Of a stretch of DNA of 64,000 nucleotides, positions 25,701 through 36,812 are shown in pieces. This DNA comes from Arabidopsis thaliana (lineage: Eukaryota > Streptophyta > Magnoliopsida > Brassicales > Brassicaceae): assembly GCF_000001735.4 (NCBI RefSeq), contig NC_003075.7, positions 5,147,001-5,211,000 on the forward strand, written 5' to 3'. The notes below the pieces were generated by a model. That model was not told the DNA's origin and did not search any database. It saw only the letters and a list, made by a program, of their open reading frames with translations. Numbering within the stretch: position 1 is the stretch's first letter; every line of letters begins with the position of its first letter. A program made the position numbers and the translations under genes.

Positions 25701-26360
25701 CAACTATGTTTGGGAAATGGGATGAGAGCATACACTTTGTGACGGGTGATTGTTCTGGAAAAGGGAAATTGAGTGAAGATATGTCAGGAGCTCAACTTCT
25801 CTGGAAACGGAGCAAACCTCCTGGAAACGCAACAAAGTATAATCTAACACGTTTTGCAATCACATTGAATGAGCTTACACCTGGGCTTAAGGTGAATGCC
25901 GCAGAGAATTCTGTTTAAATTTCTTAAATTATGTTTTGGAGAGACATTCTGACCAGAAGGAGTGATGGATGTAGGAGAGGCTGCCACCAACGGATTCAAG
26001 GCTGCGACCGGACCAGAGGTATCTCGAGAACGGAGAGTTTGAAATGGCCAACACAGAAAAGTTGCGGCTGGAACAGCGACAACGTCAGGTAATACAAGTC
26101 AAACTTTTTTTATTGTATTGTTCCTCTGTTTCGGTTTTCAGAATGAATTAGAACTCACATGCTATAAACTGGGCTGTGTGATGAGACAGGCGAGGAAGAT
26201 GCAGGAGAGAGGATGGAAGCCGAGGTGGTTCATGAAGGAGAAAGGAAGCGAGTCTTACCGATACAAAGGAGGTTACTGGGAAGCCCGAGAGGATGGATCA
26301 TGGGTAGACTGTCCAGACATCTTCGGCCACATCGATTCCGATCAACAAATGATAGAGTAA
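22727..26360 (+). CDS. ORP1C: oxysterol-binding-protein-related protein 1C
   Basis: Cytosolic or membrane-contact-site sterol/phosphoinositide transfer protein (AT4G08180). Exons: 22727-23296, 23384-23740, 24022-24118, 24230-24669, 24752-24907, 24995-25162, 25244-25384, 25661-25891, 25975-26088, 26190-26360. All are GT-AG and the phases close to 814 aa, the known length. Pro/Ser-rich N terminus; PH domain from about residue 103 ([20 protein letters not shown]) through exon 2; coiled-coil stretch ending in TLRQLE; very acidic linker in exon 4 ([20 protein letters not shown]); then the OSBP-related lipid-binding domain from about 455 to the end. The family signature EQVSHHPP appears as EKVSHHPM at about 539-546, with the paired His at 543-544. 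A second upstream open frame (22510-22791) overlaps the leader and is not the protein. The ATG at 22727 gives MHPFCCVTT. Confidence 0.95.
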
Positions 26361-27254
26361 AACGAAATTACCATTCACATCGATTCTTGAATCACGAAGT
26401 ATTAAATTCCTCCTATCTTCCTTTCTAATTACGTTTTCGTTTCTTCTATTATTTTTCTTCCTTTTTCATCTCATTATTCTTTACTCGCCATTTCACGTTA
26501 CAGGACCTTTACCTTTAGTCTCTTTTTTTCTTTTCTTCTTTGTATATCATGAAATAGTTTCGCGTCATACCCAAATTTGTCCAATCCTTGTAAGTGGAAG
26601 AATGTGCTCCAAATCATACATGGCTATATTGAATAAGCAAAAGGAAGAAAGTTACTTATGTGAAAGAGATGTGGCTACCCTTTGTTAAGTGTACTTATGC
26701 TTCTACCTGTGAGTCGGTTAGTCATTGCATTCCCAAATAATTACTCGAGTAAGGATGCCGAAAATGTTGAGGTTCCGACCATGCTTATTGTACAGAATGA
26801 AGCTTCAAGAACATACTCAATCAGTTATTGGAGCAACCAATTGAAGACGAGACTAGTTCATCACCACCCTTAGCCATGAACATCATCGATCAAGCCCATG
26901 GATGGAAAAATAGCGGATTTATCATAACTTAATATTCCTAGATGCACAATTTGATATGCCTCGTTGTAGAGTAATTGGACAAGATTATCGTAACGTTACA
27001 AGCCTATTTATATGTAACATGTTAACGACCAGTCCCAATGGACATGGAAAAGGTTGTGTTTAGTCGAGTGAGTAAATAAGTCATGCCTCGTCAGCATTTT
27101 TTATGGTTAGCACTTTAGTAAGAATTCACGTAATTAATTTGAATTTCGTTACTGGTTAAGATTGAAATAAGCACTATCTCATTCTATGGGTAGGAAAAAG
27201 CATCGTCGAAATTGTAGGAGTTAAAATACGCTCTCTACCCTAGATGTATACTAT
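26361..27254. other. ORP1C 3' UTR and intergenic
   Basis: T-rich 3' UTR sequence to roughly 26640, then AT-rich spacer up to the target-site copy of the next transposon. A 63-codon open frame at 26682-26873 has no recognisable domain. Confidence 0.5.
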
Positions 27255-27522
27255 TAAGAGCATGTACATTGGTTAGTTTCTTAAAAGGAATCCTTAACAT
27301 TTTATAATACTAAATTTTGATAATTTTTTAGTTTAGGATTGTTGATGAATCTTTAGAGTTTTTAATGTCCAATGGTAGAATCTTTAAATGAGTTTCTTAA
27401 AAATTTTAAAATTTTTTTTGATATAATTATAATTTGATATAACTTAATAATTCTTACAAATAAAAATTATCAAAGCTTCAGTAGCCAAAGCTTTTTTGCT
27501 GATGAATCTTTGCTAAAACAGT

Positions 27523-27800
27523 TTAAAATGCTTTCTCGACATTGGTGGCTTCAAGAGCAGATGTTTCCAAGAAAGAGAGACTTTCTGTCTTATGACCATC
27601 TTCCTCAGCTACTGATCTCAAGTGGTTTAGATCAGCTTTGTTCCCAGCCATCATGATCACAATGTTGGAATCTGCATGGTCTCTTAGTTCACGTAGCCAC
27701 CTTAAGACATTATCAAAAGTCTGTCTTTTGGTGATGTCATAGACAAGAAGTGCTTCCACCGTTGAAGTCGTTCTTTCATTAAGCTTCTTCCATCTTCCTC
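27523..27800 (-). pseudogene. truncated RABA-type small GTPase fragment
   Basis: The frame 27759-27523 encodes the C-terminal half of a plant Rab11/RABA G domain: [20 protein letters not shown], the guanine-specificity motif NKADL and the G5 motif ETSALEA. The P loop (GxxxxGKS), switch I and DTAGQE are absent. About nine residues are missing between SVAEEDG and LSFLETSA, and the hypervariable cysteine tail is missing. Upstream, about 27760-27800 resembles the preceding YYRGAVG region but with small deletions. Such a product could not bind nucleotide normally. It lies entirely inside the Harbinger-like element at 27258-29246. Confidence 0.8.
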
Positions 27801-28338
27801 TTCATGGTTGCTGCTGCTGCAACTGCCTTCACTACTACCACACGGCTTTCTTAAACCCAAAGAAGAAGATATGATGCTGTGTGGGTACAACACTGTGCTT
27901 GAAAACATATGTGTACTAACTTTACTATTTCGTGCCAAGTCCTGCATTTGAAGTGACACTATTATCGTCAAGCAAAACATCATAATACATCAATTCAAAG
28001 TGTCGTCCTCTTAGAGATTGAACTACAATGGTTATATTTCGCCAAAAGTAATAGGGAACTCATGCACAAGAACAAGTGATAGCAAAAAAAAATCAGAGAA
28101 AGACAGTCTCGAGTTCTCGATTCCATCACACATTCTTATAAGGAAGCTTCAAAGGAATGTACACTACAATGGTGAGCTTAAGGCATCATTTCCACATAGA
28201 AAATCTTAAAGCAATGTTACATTGATCACATTATCAAAGAACTCAAACACAGTGAGACATCACTAAAACTTCTCAGAGATTATCATTCTTTCAAGAATAC
28301 ATTAACTAACAAGAAAAATAAAACTAATTAAGAGGGTT

Positions 28339-28524
28339 TCAGAACACTTTAACATGTGACCGTCTCAGAACCAAATCATCATCCCCACCCAAATCATTCA
28401 AAATCTCTTTATCAACAATCTCATCAAACTCACCTTTCTCCATTATCTTAGGCACGTGATCTTTAAGTGAAGACATAGGAGCCTCATCTGGTCCATTAAA
28501 CACACCATCTCCTCCATTGCCAAG
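28339..28524 (-). pseudogene. exon-like fragment of an unidentified gene
   Basis: On the minus strand, an AG acceptor (TTTTACAG) is followed by 62 codons open to a TGA: LGNGGDGVFNGPDEAPMSSL at the start, then DHVPKIMEKGEFDEIVDKEI and DLGGDDDLVLRRSHVKVF. Composition is protein-like (acidic, low repeat), unlike the AT-rich flanks. There is no start codon at its left, which suits a captured terminal exon. I do not recognise the parent gene. Confidence 0.5.
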
Positions 28525-29440
28525 CTGTAAAACAGAACAAAATTTAGCTTAACGAAATCGAAGAAAAAGAGTAGCGAGTTTGATGATAAAATGTAGGAGA
28601 AATATACATGTGATTCAACATCGTCATATCTTTCCCTCAGACCTTACATAGCTCTCTTCCACATCCTCATCATCAAACCGTAGCAACTAAAACGAAATTG
28701 TATACTTAAGATTCATTCTGGAACAAAATTTCAGAGTCAAACTTGAACACATAGTAGAACAAGTCTCAGATCAAAACAGACTTGTAATCGAGTGAAATTT
28801 GAAGCATATAACCACATATATTAACCATAAATTGCTGATTAGATGACTCGAAATCGTAATGCGATCACATCAAATAATCCTCACATGAATACAGAGAGAT
28901 ACTTACCATGAGAAAGAGATTGGAGCAAAGAGACTGTCTCCCAATTTTATGACCGATACACCATAGTTTCTTATCAAATCGATTCAAATCGCCTGATTTC
29001 GTCGTCAGAGTAACCAAAGAAAAGAGATAGGAGAAATGGAAAGAGAAACACGCAGAGCATGATTTTTTTTTGTTTTGCCTAAATTTTCACTCTCAGAAGC
29101 GGCCACGTCTGAGTTTCTAAACACTTCTAAAAAACCTAAAATTAGGATCCATCCTAATAATTTTGTTGAGTTTTTCTTTAATTTTGGGCTTTTATTCCTT
29201 AGGATTTCAGATAAGAAACCCATTAGAAACACTGATGGACATGGTCTAAATCAGCATTAAAATGGAAATGTAGAATACTATTTATATTTTTGTTTAGAGA
29301 TTTCTTAAACTAAATCTTTATTAATATCCATAATATCATTTCATTGATATCTAAACTTGTTTCTTTTGCAAAAAATTAAGATTTGCAGAAATTTAAGAAA
29401 AGCTAACAAATTTGATTTTGAAATATTACCTTATTCGAAA

Positions 29441-31442
29441 TGGAGATTTGCAAAACTACCCTTTTTTTACTACTCTTTTGCAACAATACCTTTTTATATT
29501 GTTCATTTTTAAAAATATTCATTCCCTTGAACAGAATGACCAAATTACCCTCATCTAATAAGAACATCTAATTGGAAACTGAAAGTTTCCCGCCAAATTT
29601 ATTTTTCCCGCCAAAAAAAAATTTCCGCCAAACTTTTTTTTCCGCCAAAAAAAAAATCCAGCCAAAAAAAAATTTCCGCCAAAATATTTTCTCGTAAATT
29701 TTTTTTCCTAGCCAAAAAAAATGCTTTTAAAAATCCTTGTAAATTTTTTAAAAACTCTTTTAAAAAACCTTGTAAAGTTTTTTAAATGCTTTGGTAGTTA
29801 CTAAAAACCCTTGTAAATCATTTTAAAACCTTTTAAAATCTTTATAAAGTCTTTAAAAACATAGGTAAAACTTTAAAACCCCTTTTTAAACCTTTGTAAA
29901 TCATTTTAAAACTTTTTACAATAGTTTTACAAGATTTACAATCGTTTTTAAGCATAAGTAAGTGGCATTGAATGATTTACAAGGGATTTTAAAAGCTTAT
30001 AAAAGGGTAAAACATGATTTACAATCGTTTTAAAGCATAGGTAAGTGACATAGAATGATTTACAAGGGATTTAAAAAGGGTTAGCATGGTTTACAATCGT
30101 TTTTTAGCATGTAAATTTTTTAAAAACTCTTTTAAAAAACCTTGTAAAGTTTTTTAAAAGCTTTGGTAGTTACTAAAAACCCTTGTAAATCATTTTAAAA
30201 CCTCTTAAAATCTTTATAAAGTCTTTAAAAACATAGGTAAAACTTTAAAACCCCTTTTTAAACCTTTGTAAATTATTTTAAAACTTTTTACAATAGTTTT
30301 ACAAGATTTACAATCGTTTTTAAGCATAAGTAAGTGGCATTGAATGATTTACAAGGGATTTAAAAGCTTATAAAAGGGTAAAACATGATTTACAATCGTT
30401 TTAAAGCATATGTAAGTGACATAGAATGATTTACAAGGGATTTAAAAAGGGTTAGCATGGTTTACAATCGTTTTTAGCATGAGTAAGTGGCATTGAATGA
30501 TTTACAATGGATTTTAAAAGCTTATAAAAGGGTAAAACATGATTTACAATCGTTTTTAAAACATAAGTAAGTGGCATAGAATGATTTACAAGGATTTTTA
30601 AAAAGGGTTAGTGGTTTACAATGTTTTTTTAAGTATAAGTAAGTGGTATTGAAATGATTTACAAGAGATTTTAAAAGCTTATAAAATGAATTTACAAGCA
30701 TTTTTTAACTCTTATAAAGTCTTTACAAGCATTTTTTAACTCTTAGAAAAAGAATTGTAAGTATTTAAAACATTTGCAACTTTTTTTGAACCATTTTAAA
30801 ACTCTTCTAAACCTTTACAAAATGTTTTAAAAAGATTTACAAGAGTTTTTAAAGGGTTTTCTTATAATTTCTTTTAAAATCTTTAAAAACTCTTGTACAT
30901 CTTTTAAAACCCTTTAAAAATTCCTTGTAAATCTTTTAAAACACTTTCAAACCCATTAAAAATCTTAAAAAAACTCTTGTAAGTCTTTTAAAACCCTTTA
31001 AAATCCCTTGTAAATCTTTAAAAACCCTTTTAAAATCTCTTATAAATCTTTTAAACCCTTTTAAAATCTCTTGTAAATCTTTTAAAATCCCTTGTAAATC
31101 TTTTAAAATCCCTTGTAAATCTATCTCCCGCCAAAAAAAAAATTTTACGGGAAAATTGTTTTTTGGCGGGAAAATTTTTTTCGGAATTTTTTGGCGGGGA
31201 AAATGTTTTTGAAAAAACATTTTGGCGGGAATTTTCTTTTTCGAAAATTTTTGGCGGAAAAATTTTGGCGGGAAATTTTATTTTGAAATATTTTAGGCGA
31301 AAAATATTAATATTTCATTTTGTTAACCTAAATCAATTTACAAATAGGGGTAAAATGGTCATTGAAATTTTTAATAGGGTATAAATGAAAATGGTAGAAT
31401 TGAAAAGGGGTAGTGTGAAAAGGGCATTAGAAAGAATTTTTC
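29441..31442. mobile_element. MULE/VANDAL-like non-autonomous element
   Basis: 2002 bp bounded by a perfect 9-bp direct repeat TATTCGAAA (29432-29440 and 31443-31451), the target size of Mutator-like elements. The ends are loosely inverted: left GGAGATTTGCAAAACTACCC, then CTACTCTTTTGCAACAATACC; right, reverse complemented, GAAAAATTCTTTCTAATGCCC, then CACTACCCCTTTTCAATT. Near both ends are runs of CCCGCC/GGCGGG separated by A- or T-tracts in inverted orientation (29580-29720 and 31120-31270). The middle is a tandem repeat field. No transposase; the ORFs in it are repeat artefacts (for example repeated LQGILKD on the minus strand). Confidence 0.7.
29739..30482. repeat. 372-bp tandem duplication with shorter nested repeats
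   Basis: Copy 1 is 29739-30110 and copy 2 is 30111-30482, both starting GTAAATTTTTTAAAAACTC and nearly identical by eye. Each copy contains shorter repeats of about 80-110 bp built on TGATTTACAAGGGATTT and TTTACAATCGTTTTTAAGCA. Further diverged copies continue to about 30680, and (TCTTGTAAATCTTTTAAAA)-like units of about 20-30 bp run from 30830 to 31110. Confidence 0.85.
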
Positions 31443-32000
31443 TATTCGAAAAATAACGGGTTTGATTGGTGACTAAAATGAAAGCTACTAGTCAAAAGAG
31501 TGTTGCTAAAAGCTATACAAATAAAATCAATAAAAATAACTATGTAATATTAAATAATTTATGAATTATATCCGGTCTCCACTATCTTCAAGAAACTCTA
31601 TTTCTCCTCGATTTAAAAAAAATTATTGATGTTAAATAAAAAAGAAAACAATCATTCACGTTAAAAGATAACGCGCGAGTCATACTTGCGTAACGCTATT
31701 AACTGCTCAAATTTTCTTTTATCTGAATTATTTTTTATTAATAAAATAAATATTATAAAGTATAACATTATTTCCTATATAAAGAAAGCGAAGCAAAGTT
31801 TATAAACCAATTGTTCCTTCTCACAAACGAGTGATTTTCATTTCTCAGCACAATCTAGAAAAACAAAAGTAGAAGACACTATTTCATTTTCAGTTATATG
31901 CGATCAAGGTAATAATTAATATTTACAATTTATTTACTGATACGATGTTTTTATGCTCAATTATCATAAAACACTAATCCTGTCGTTGTAGTATTTAAGG

Positions 32001-33759
32001 TGTCAATCTAAATGGGTGTGATGCAGACAGATGAGATATGATCAGAAGTTGCTAAGTCAAGCCAAGCAAAATTTGGTTGGTTTTCTAACAGTCCTAGTGT
32101 TGATGCAGAAAACAGTAAAAAGTCACAAAAATGACTGATATACTCGATCGCATGGTCGATTACCAGAAGGGACCCTGTGATCGAGTACAACAGGATGACA
32201 GAGAGTGAAAATGCAGAAATGGACCAGTTTACTCTATCACGCAGTCTCACTGTTAGTAGACTGGTGTGATCGAGTAGAATGGTTGAAAACAGAAAAATAC
32301 CAAAATTCAATAGCAAGTGAATGAAGCAGATAAGTAAACAGAGAAATCAAATGGATGAGAAACTCCTAAGGATGGGGGTAATTGAATAGTGTGGTCTCCC
32401 TAATCAATTCAGTTGGTTAACAAATCTCAATTAAGTTATCCCTAGACAACATGTTCAACAACAGATTAATTCACTCCCGTGATAGAAATCCTCAAGCATA
32501 GCTAGACACTGACCTAATTCCCATTAGCGATCTCTAACTAAGCAGGCAATAAGAACCAACTATTAAAGCCAATAACCGCTCTAAACGGCCAATCCCTTGG
32601 GATAGAGACGATTATCACTGGAATTAGTAGATCCAACGTTCCATTAAACGCCTTCTGGGCGCTGGAACGTCTGGGATCGGATTCCAGTTGATCAGAAAGG
32701 AATAAGCAATAAACACAACTAATCCAGAAGGGATTCAATAAATCTACACTTAACCAACAGATTCGACCAGGGGTTCCACAACTACTCTATCCCATCCTCA
32801 GAAATCCTAATCACTACTCAGACAACATGCTTAAAGACAATAACATAGAAATGATTGAAGATTGCATACTTAAAAGATTAAAGGGAATGAAACAAAGATG
32901 AACAAGCAAATGAAAGCAAAATCTGAATAACTTAGAAGAAAAATCGAAATACGAAGTTGCAGGAATGGAAAGCGGTTGCTGAATAATAGTGCGAAATTCG
33001 TGTCTCTAAAAGTGCATGTCTCAGGGCGAAACCCTTAGAGACTTATTTATACTAAGATAAGAAAGCGGGCTTCGAGCCCACTTAACGGCCCATGGACGGT
33101 GTGATCAAGAGTGTCGACTCAAAGTGGGCTTCCTAATGGGCTTCGAATGGGCCTTCTCTTCTCTTCTCTTTCCAATGCTCAGGTTGTCTGGTTGAGTGCG
33201 GATTGATCAGAGGGTCGAGGTGGTGGTCGAGTAGGTTGGTTGACAGAATGGTCTGGGCTGCTTCTTGGCCTCTGTGATCGAGTAAGTGTGTCAGCTGTCA
33301 GGATGGACTGATTCTTCTCCTCTGCGGTCGAGTGTAACTCGTGGACTGGCAAAGTGGACTACCTGGTCGCCTCTGCGATAGAGTAGAATTAGAGAATGGA
33401 CTGCCTCCTCTCCTCTGCGATCGAGTATATCTGGCATAATGGACTGCCTGCTCTCCTCTGCGATCGAGTAGAAGTGTCTGGATGGACTGCTGAGCTGACT
33501 GCTTCCTTCTCTGCTATTGGTGATCGAGTATGTTGGTGGAAGTGTGACTTTCTGTTCTGTTTTTCCTCTTTCTGAGCACCAATAGCTCCAAAACACCTGA
33601 AACAACTCCAGAATGCAGAATGTATGCAAGACTAGTCCTACACTCGACTAAAGATGCAAAATGTACAAAAATGATGGTGAATGCTATGAAAGATGGATGA
33701 AACTAGACTCAAAATGGTGATAAAAGGATGTGTAAAACATGCAAATTATAGACATATCA
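32001..33759 (-). mobile_element. probable Ty3/gypsy solo LTR
   Basis: 1759 bp that on the minus strand begins TGATATGTC and ends TTGACA, so it has TG...CA ends. The minus-strand start (TTTGCATGTTTTACACATCC, then GAGTCTAGTTTCATCC and GTTTCAGGTGTTTTGGAGC) is the style of long LTRs of Athila-like gypsy elements as I remember them. It has no ORF or primer-binding site and sits within the second Harbinger-like element. No 5-bp target duplication is evident, so the borders are approximate. Confidence 0.45.
33270..33535. repeat. tandem CTCTGCGATCGAGTA-type repeats inside the LTR
   Basis: Units centred on CCTCTGCGATCGAGTA recur at about 33315, 33370, 33415, 33455 and, more diverged, at 33275 and 33515, spaced 40-55 bp, each followed by a GGACTG string. 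A related TACTCGATCGCATGGTCGA lies at about 32140. Confidence 0.75.
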
Positions 33760-34040
33760 TTTACGTTGCTAATTTACAACTAAAATAAAAAATAATTATA
33801 TGAATATAATTTTTATTTATTTACAATATAGTTGTCATATATAACACATTCAATTTTATTTTTCATACATTCATAATATAATTTTTGTAATGATTTACAT
33901 TTTTGTTGAAATGTAAAAATAATTATATAAGATCGCATTTGTACTATTTTTATAATTAAAATTATTTATTATTGTTAAATATAAATTATGACAAAATTGT
34001 ATTAAATTGATTTTGTCATAATTAATATTTTGTTTACAGT

Positions 34041-34400
34041 ATGCCTAATGAAGTTCCTACCTCTTCACGTCGACGAAAGAATGTAAGTTAAATAATTTTT
34101 TAATATCCCATTTATACGATTCATATGTATATACACAAAGATATTTTTCATTTTTTTTAGAAAGAATATTGGTTGCCTTCTGAAGAGAGTATTATGCTTG
34201 AACTATATGAAGTTGAGCTTGTTAAAGTAGACTATAATACATATGGTCTAAAAACACACATCAAAATCGTATTAGAGCGAACTATTAAAGAGAACGGGAA
34301 AACATCTTGATAGTTGGATAAAGGTTAAAAACAAGATAAATACATTGAAGGGAAATTACAAAGAATGGGCAGATATACGTAATCAAATAACAAATTTATT
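34041..34400 (+). pseudogene. Harbinger ORF1 remnant (Myb/SANT-like protein)
   Basis: Exon 34041-34082 (MPNEVPTSSRRRKN) joins across a GT-AG intron to 34161, which continues KEYWLPSEESIMLELYEVEL in frame. A TGA stops it at about 34308, after which another frame resumes with a KNKINTLKGNYKEWADI-like stretch. The tryptophans and the LKGNYKEW helix are the pattern of the Myb/SANT-like DNA-binding protein of PIF/Harbinger elements. Dead because of the frame shift and stops. Confidence 0.5.
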
Positions 34401-35071
34401 ATGAGAAACTCGTACTTAATTTAATTATTTATATGTTTGTGTATGTTCAAAGTTTATACTAAGTACGAGACATTATATTTAACATGAGAAAAATTACTAA
34501 AACCAATTTAGTAATTCAGTTTTACTGTTTTTATTTTATAATAAGTAAACAATTATTTTTATTGGACTATTTTTTAACAACATAATTATTGGACTCTTAA
34601 ATTCATATTCTTTGTCTTACCAATCATATATTGTTCATTATATATAATCTAATTTTTATCAGAACCATTTAATTGTCATAACATAATTTTAAATTTTCAT
34701 ATACAGTTAGTTATATACTAAAGTACATTTCTATGTACAAAATTTATTTATTTTCATTTTTATATTTTCTAAACTCTTGATATTATTTCTTTTATGAACC
34801 ATTATAATATTTCAATTAGAGTAAAATTTTAAAAGTAGTTCTATCTTATTTTTTTGTACAACTTTCTTATACCATTTTTTTTATAGCTTTGCACTATTTC
34901 CTAATAGCTAACAACTCCAGCTAACAATTAAAAAACTTGTAAAACTTTCGGTTACCGATCAGATCCAACAAATTCGAGAATATACAAAGATAATTAAATG
35001 CCACGATTTATAAACTATTTTGAGAATAAGTTAAAATTAAAGAATCAAAGAAAAAGAATACAAAGAGAACA

Positions 35072-35707
35072 ACTACGATACTGGAATAGAAAAAACAAAT
35101 GGAGCATGAACATTATGGGTATATGCAACTTAGACATGTTCTTTACATATATATAAATATATATGTTGGTGTACTTGGTTATGCACATGATGCAAAGGTT
35201 CTCGCATTGGCCATGCAAGGCGATCCAAATTTTTCACACCCACCTATAAGTAAATATTATCTTGTTGATTCAGGATATGGTTTACATCGTGGATATCTCA
35301 TATCATATAGGCAATCTCAGTATCATCCCAGCCATTTTCAAAATCAAGCACCACCCAACAATTATAAAGAAAAATTTAATCGACTTCATTCTTCACTTCG
35401 ATTAGTCACTGAAAGAACATTTAGAGTGTGGAAAGGAAAATGGAAGATAATGCACAATCGAGCAAGGTATGATGTCCGAACAACAAAAAAACTTGTAGTA
35501 GAAACTATGGCACTACATAACTTTGTAAGAAAATCAAATATACTAGATCCCGATTTTGAAGCAAATTGGGAGCAAGATGATAATCATCAACCATCATTGA
35601 AAGAAGAGGTCGAAGTACAAGACGATGGTCAAATATTTGATTCTAGGCAATATATGGAAGGAATTCGAGATGATATTGCAATGAATTTATGGAATAATCA
35701 TAGGTAA
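35072..35707 (+). pseudogene. Harbinger transposase (DDE nuclease) fragment
   Basis: Similarity starts at 35072 with NRKNKWSMNIMGICNLDM, then a stop and frame shift in an AT-repeat (about 35150), after which YVGVLGYAHDAKVLA and YYLVDSGYGLHRGYLISYR continue in the frame that ends at the stop 35705-35707. The second catalytic Asp is in LVDSGY; later come YKEKFNRLHSSLR, RTFRVWKGKWKI and MALHNFVRKS, as in HARBI1-like nucleases. The N-terminal half with the first catalytic Asp is absent. A truncated, frame-shifted relic with no function expected. Confidence 0.85.
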
Positions 35708-36812
35708 AATTAGATTTATCAAGAATTCATAGGACTTTTTATTTTTATACCATCATAATATATTTATTTAAATTAGTAATACAAGGCATTTTATTTACTA
35801 TAAAATTTTTTTTATTAAAACTATTATATTTACTAATCCATTTTCTCTAAATATTTAAGGTAAAAAACTTACAACAATAATAAGTTACTGCTACAGCAAA
35901 GACAAGTACAACAAAATCTCTAGAGCAAAAATTATATAGTTACAGCTCAACCAATCACTCACATATAAGCCACAAATGCATTGGAAACTAACAAATGATA
36001 CACGAAGTTAGAGGAACTTTAAATTTCATATTTTCAATAAAATGAGAGAGTTTGTAAAAGAATATACAATGATTTGTTTAACCAGCATTAGAGGTTTTTG
36101 AAGTTTTTCATAGCCAACTAAAAAGAAAAGGGTAAACATATGTTCAAGAACCTTAAAGAATCTTTGACTTGGAGTCATCCAGAGAGACATGAGGTCGAAG
36201 AAGCTTTTCGAATATATTTGGGAGAGAATCACGTCACGGCGGTTGCTCATGAAATAAACGTCCGGTGGTGCAAAAAATTTAGTGACGAATCACATATACT
36301 GTAGCTGCCTGAAGCAAAATGTATATGGTTGGAGCGACTAGTAGCATCATCTAATGTACAAGCTTCATCTTTGTCTTTAGCCACTTTTTAGCATCTTATA
36401 GTAGGGAGTTTTATCCACAGAACCTGTAAATGCGTGCGCTGTAGAGACGTGAAATTGCATTATCAACATTGGTAAAAAGGGTACATAGACTTATTAGTAA
36501 GGATGAAAGATGTCAAAGAAACCGAAGAGGCCAAGTATTAAAACTTCCTCCAGGCTTTGATTTCAAGTCACTGGTGTAATGATTGTTTGTTTGTTCATAA
36601 ATAGTCAGAGAGTTAAACTAATTTAGCTATTTATATCTGTGACTGCGAAACCACTTTGCTTCTCTTTAGTAAGCGAAGAGATATGGATCAAAGTTCAAAC
36701 ACGCTTAGAATTCATACCATCAATTTTCTAGACCTGGCAAGTGATAACTTCCTAGTCCTCACAAACCTAATTGTTGCGCTAGCGATAGTTCAAAAGCTTG
36801 TGGCATAAATAG
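35708..36812. other. transposon tail and PPR gene 3' flank
   Basis: AT-rich to about 36000, with a possible Harbinger terminal sequence near 35945-35965. The rest is mixed sequence without a gene; a 74-codon minus frame at 36026-36250 shows no domain. The PPR 3' UTR lies just below 36813. Confidence 0.45.

Larger units (their letters stand above)
27258..29246. mobile_element. PIF/Harbinger-like non-autonomous element carrying host-gene fragments
   Basis: 1989 bp flanked by TAA (27255-27257 and 29247-29249), the 3-bp target type of PIF/Harbinger elements. The ends are imperfect inverted repeats: left GAGCATGTACATTGG, then GTTTCTTA and GGAATCCTTA; right, reverse complemented, GACCATGTCCATCAG, then GTTTCTTA and GAAATCCTAAG. 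No transposase inside. It contains at least two exon-like pieces on the minus strand, a Rab GTPase fragment and an unidentified 61-codon piece, so it looks like a transduplicating element. The Rab piece is what I remember as AT4G08190. Confidence 0.65.
31458..34966. mobile_element. second Harbinger-like element, interrupted by an LTR insertion
   Basis: Left end GGGTTTGATTGG, then TGTTGCTAAAAGCTA; right end, reverse complemented, GGATCTGATCGG, then GTTGTTAGCTATTA. AAC flanks both ends (31455-31457 and 34967-34969), which is not the usual TWA target. Inside on the plus strand are a TATA-like TATATAAAG (31775), a leader and a Myb/SANT-like ORF remnant typical of Harbinger ORF1. A similar terminal sequence also lies near 35945-35965 (reverse complement GTGATTGGTTGAGC), so the true right end could be there, which would include the transposase piece at 35072-35707. 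Confidence 0.45.

Noticed and set aside
30936..31220. 94-codon ORF with repeated LQGILKD
   Set aside because: Made by the tandem TCTTGTAAATCTTTTAAAA-type repeats, not a protein repeat gene.
29580..31270. CRISPR-like array from regular repeats
   Set aside because: This is a eukaryotic nuclear transposon with tandem repeats; repeats and spacers are not distinct.
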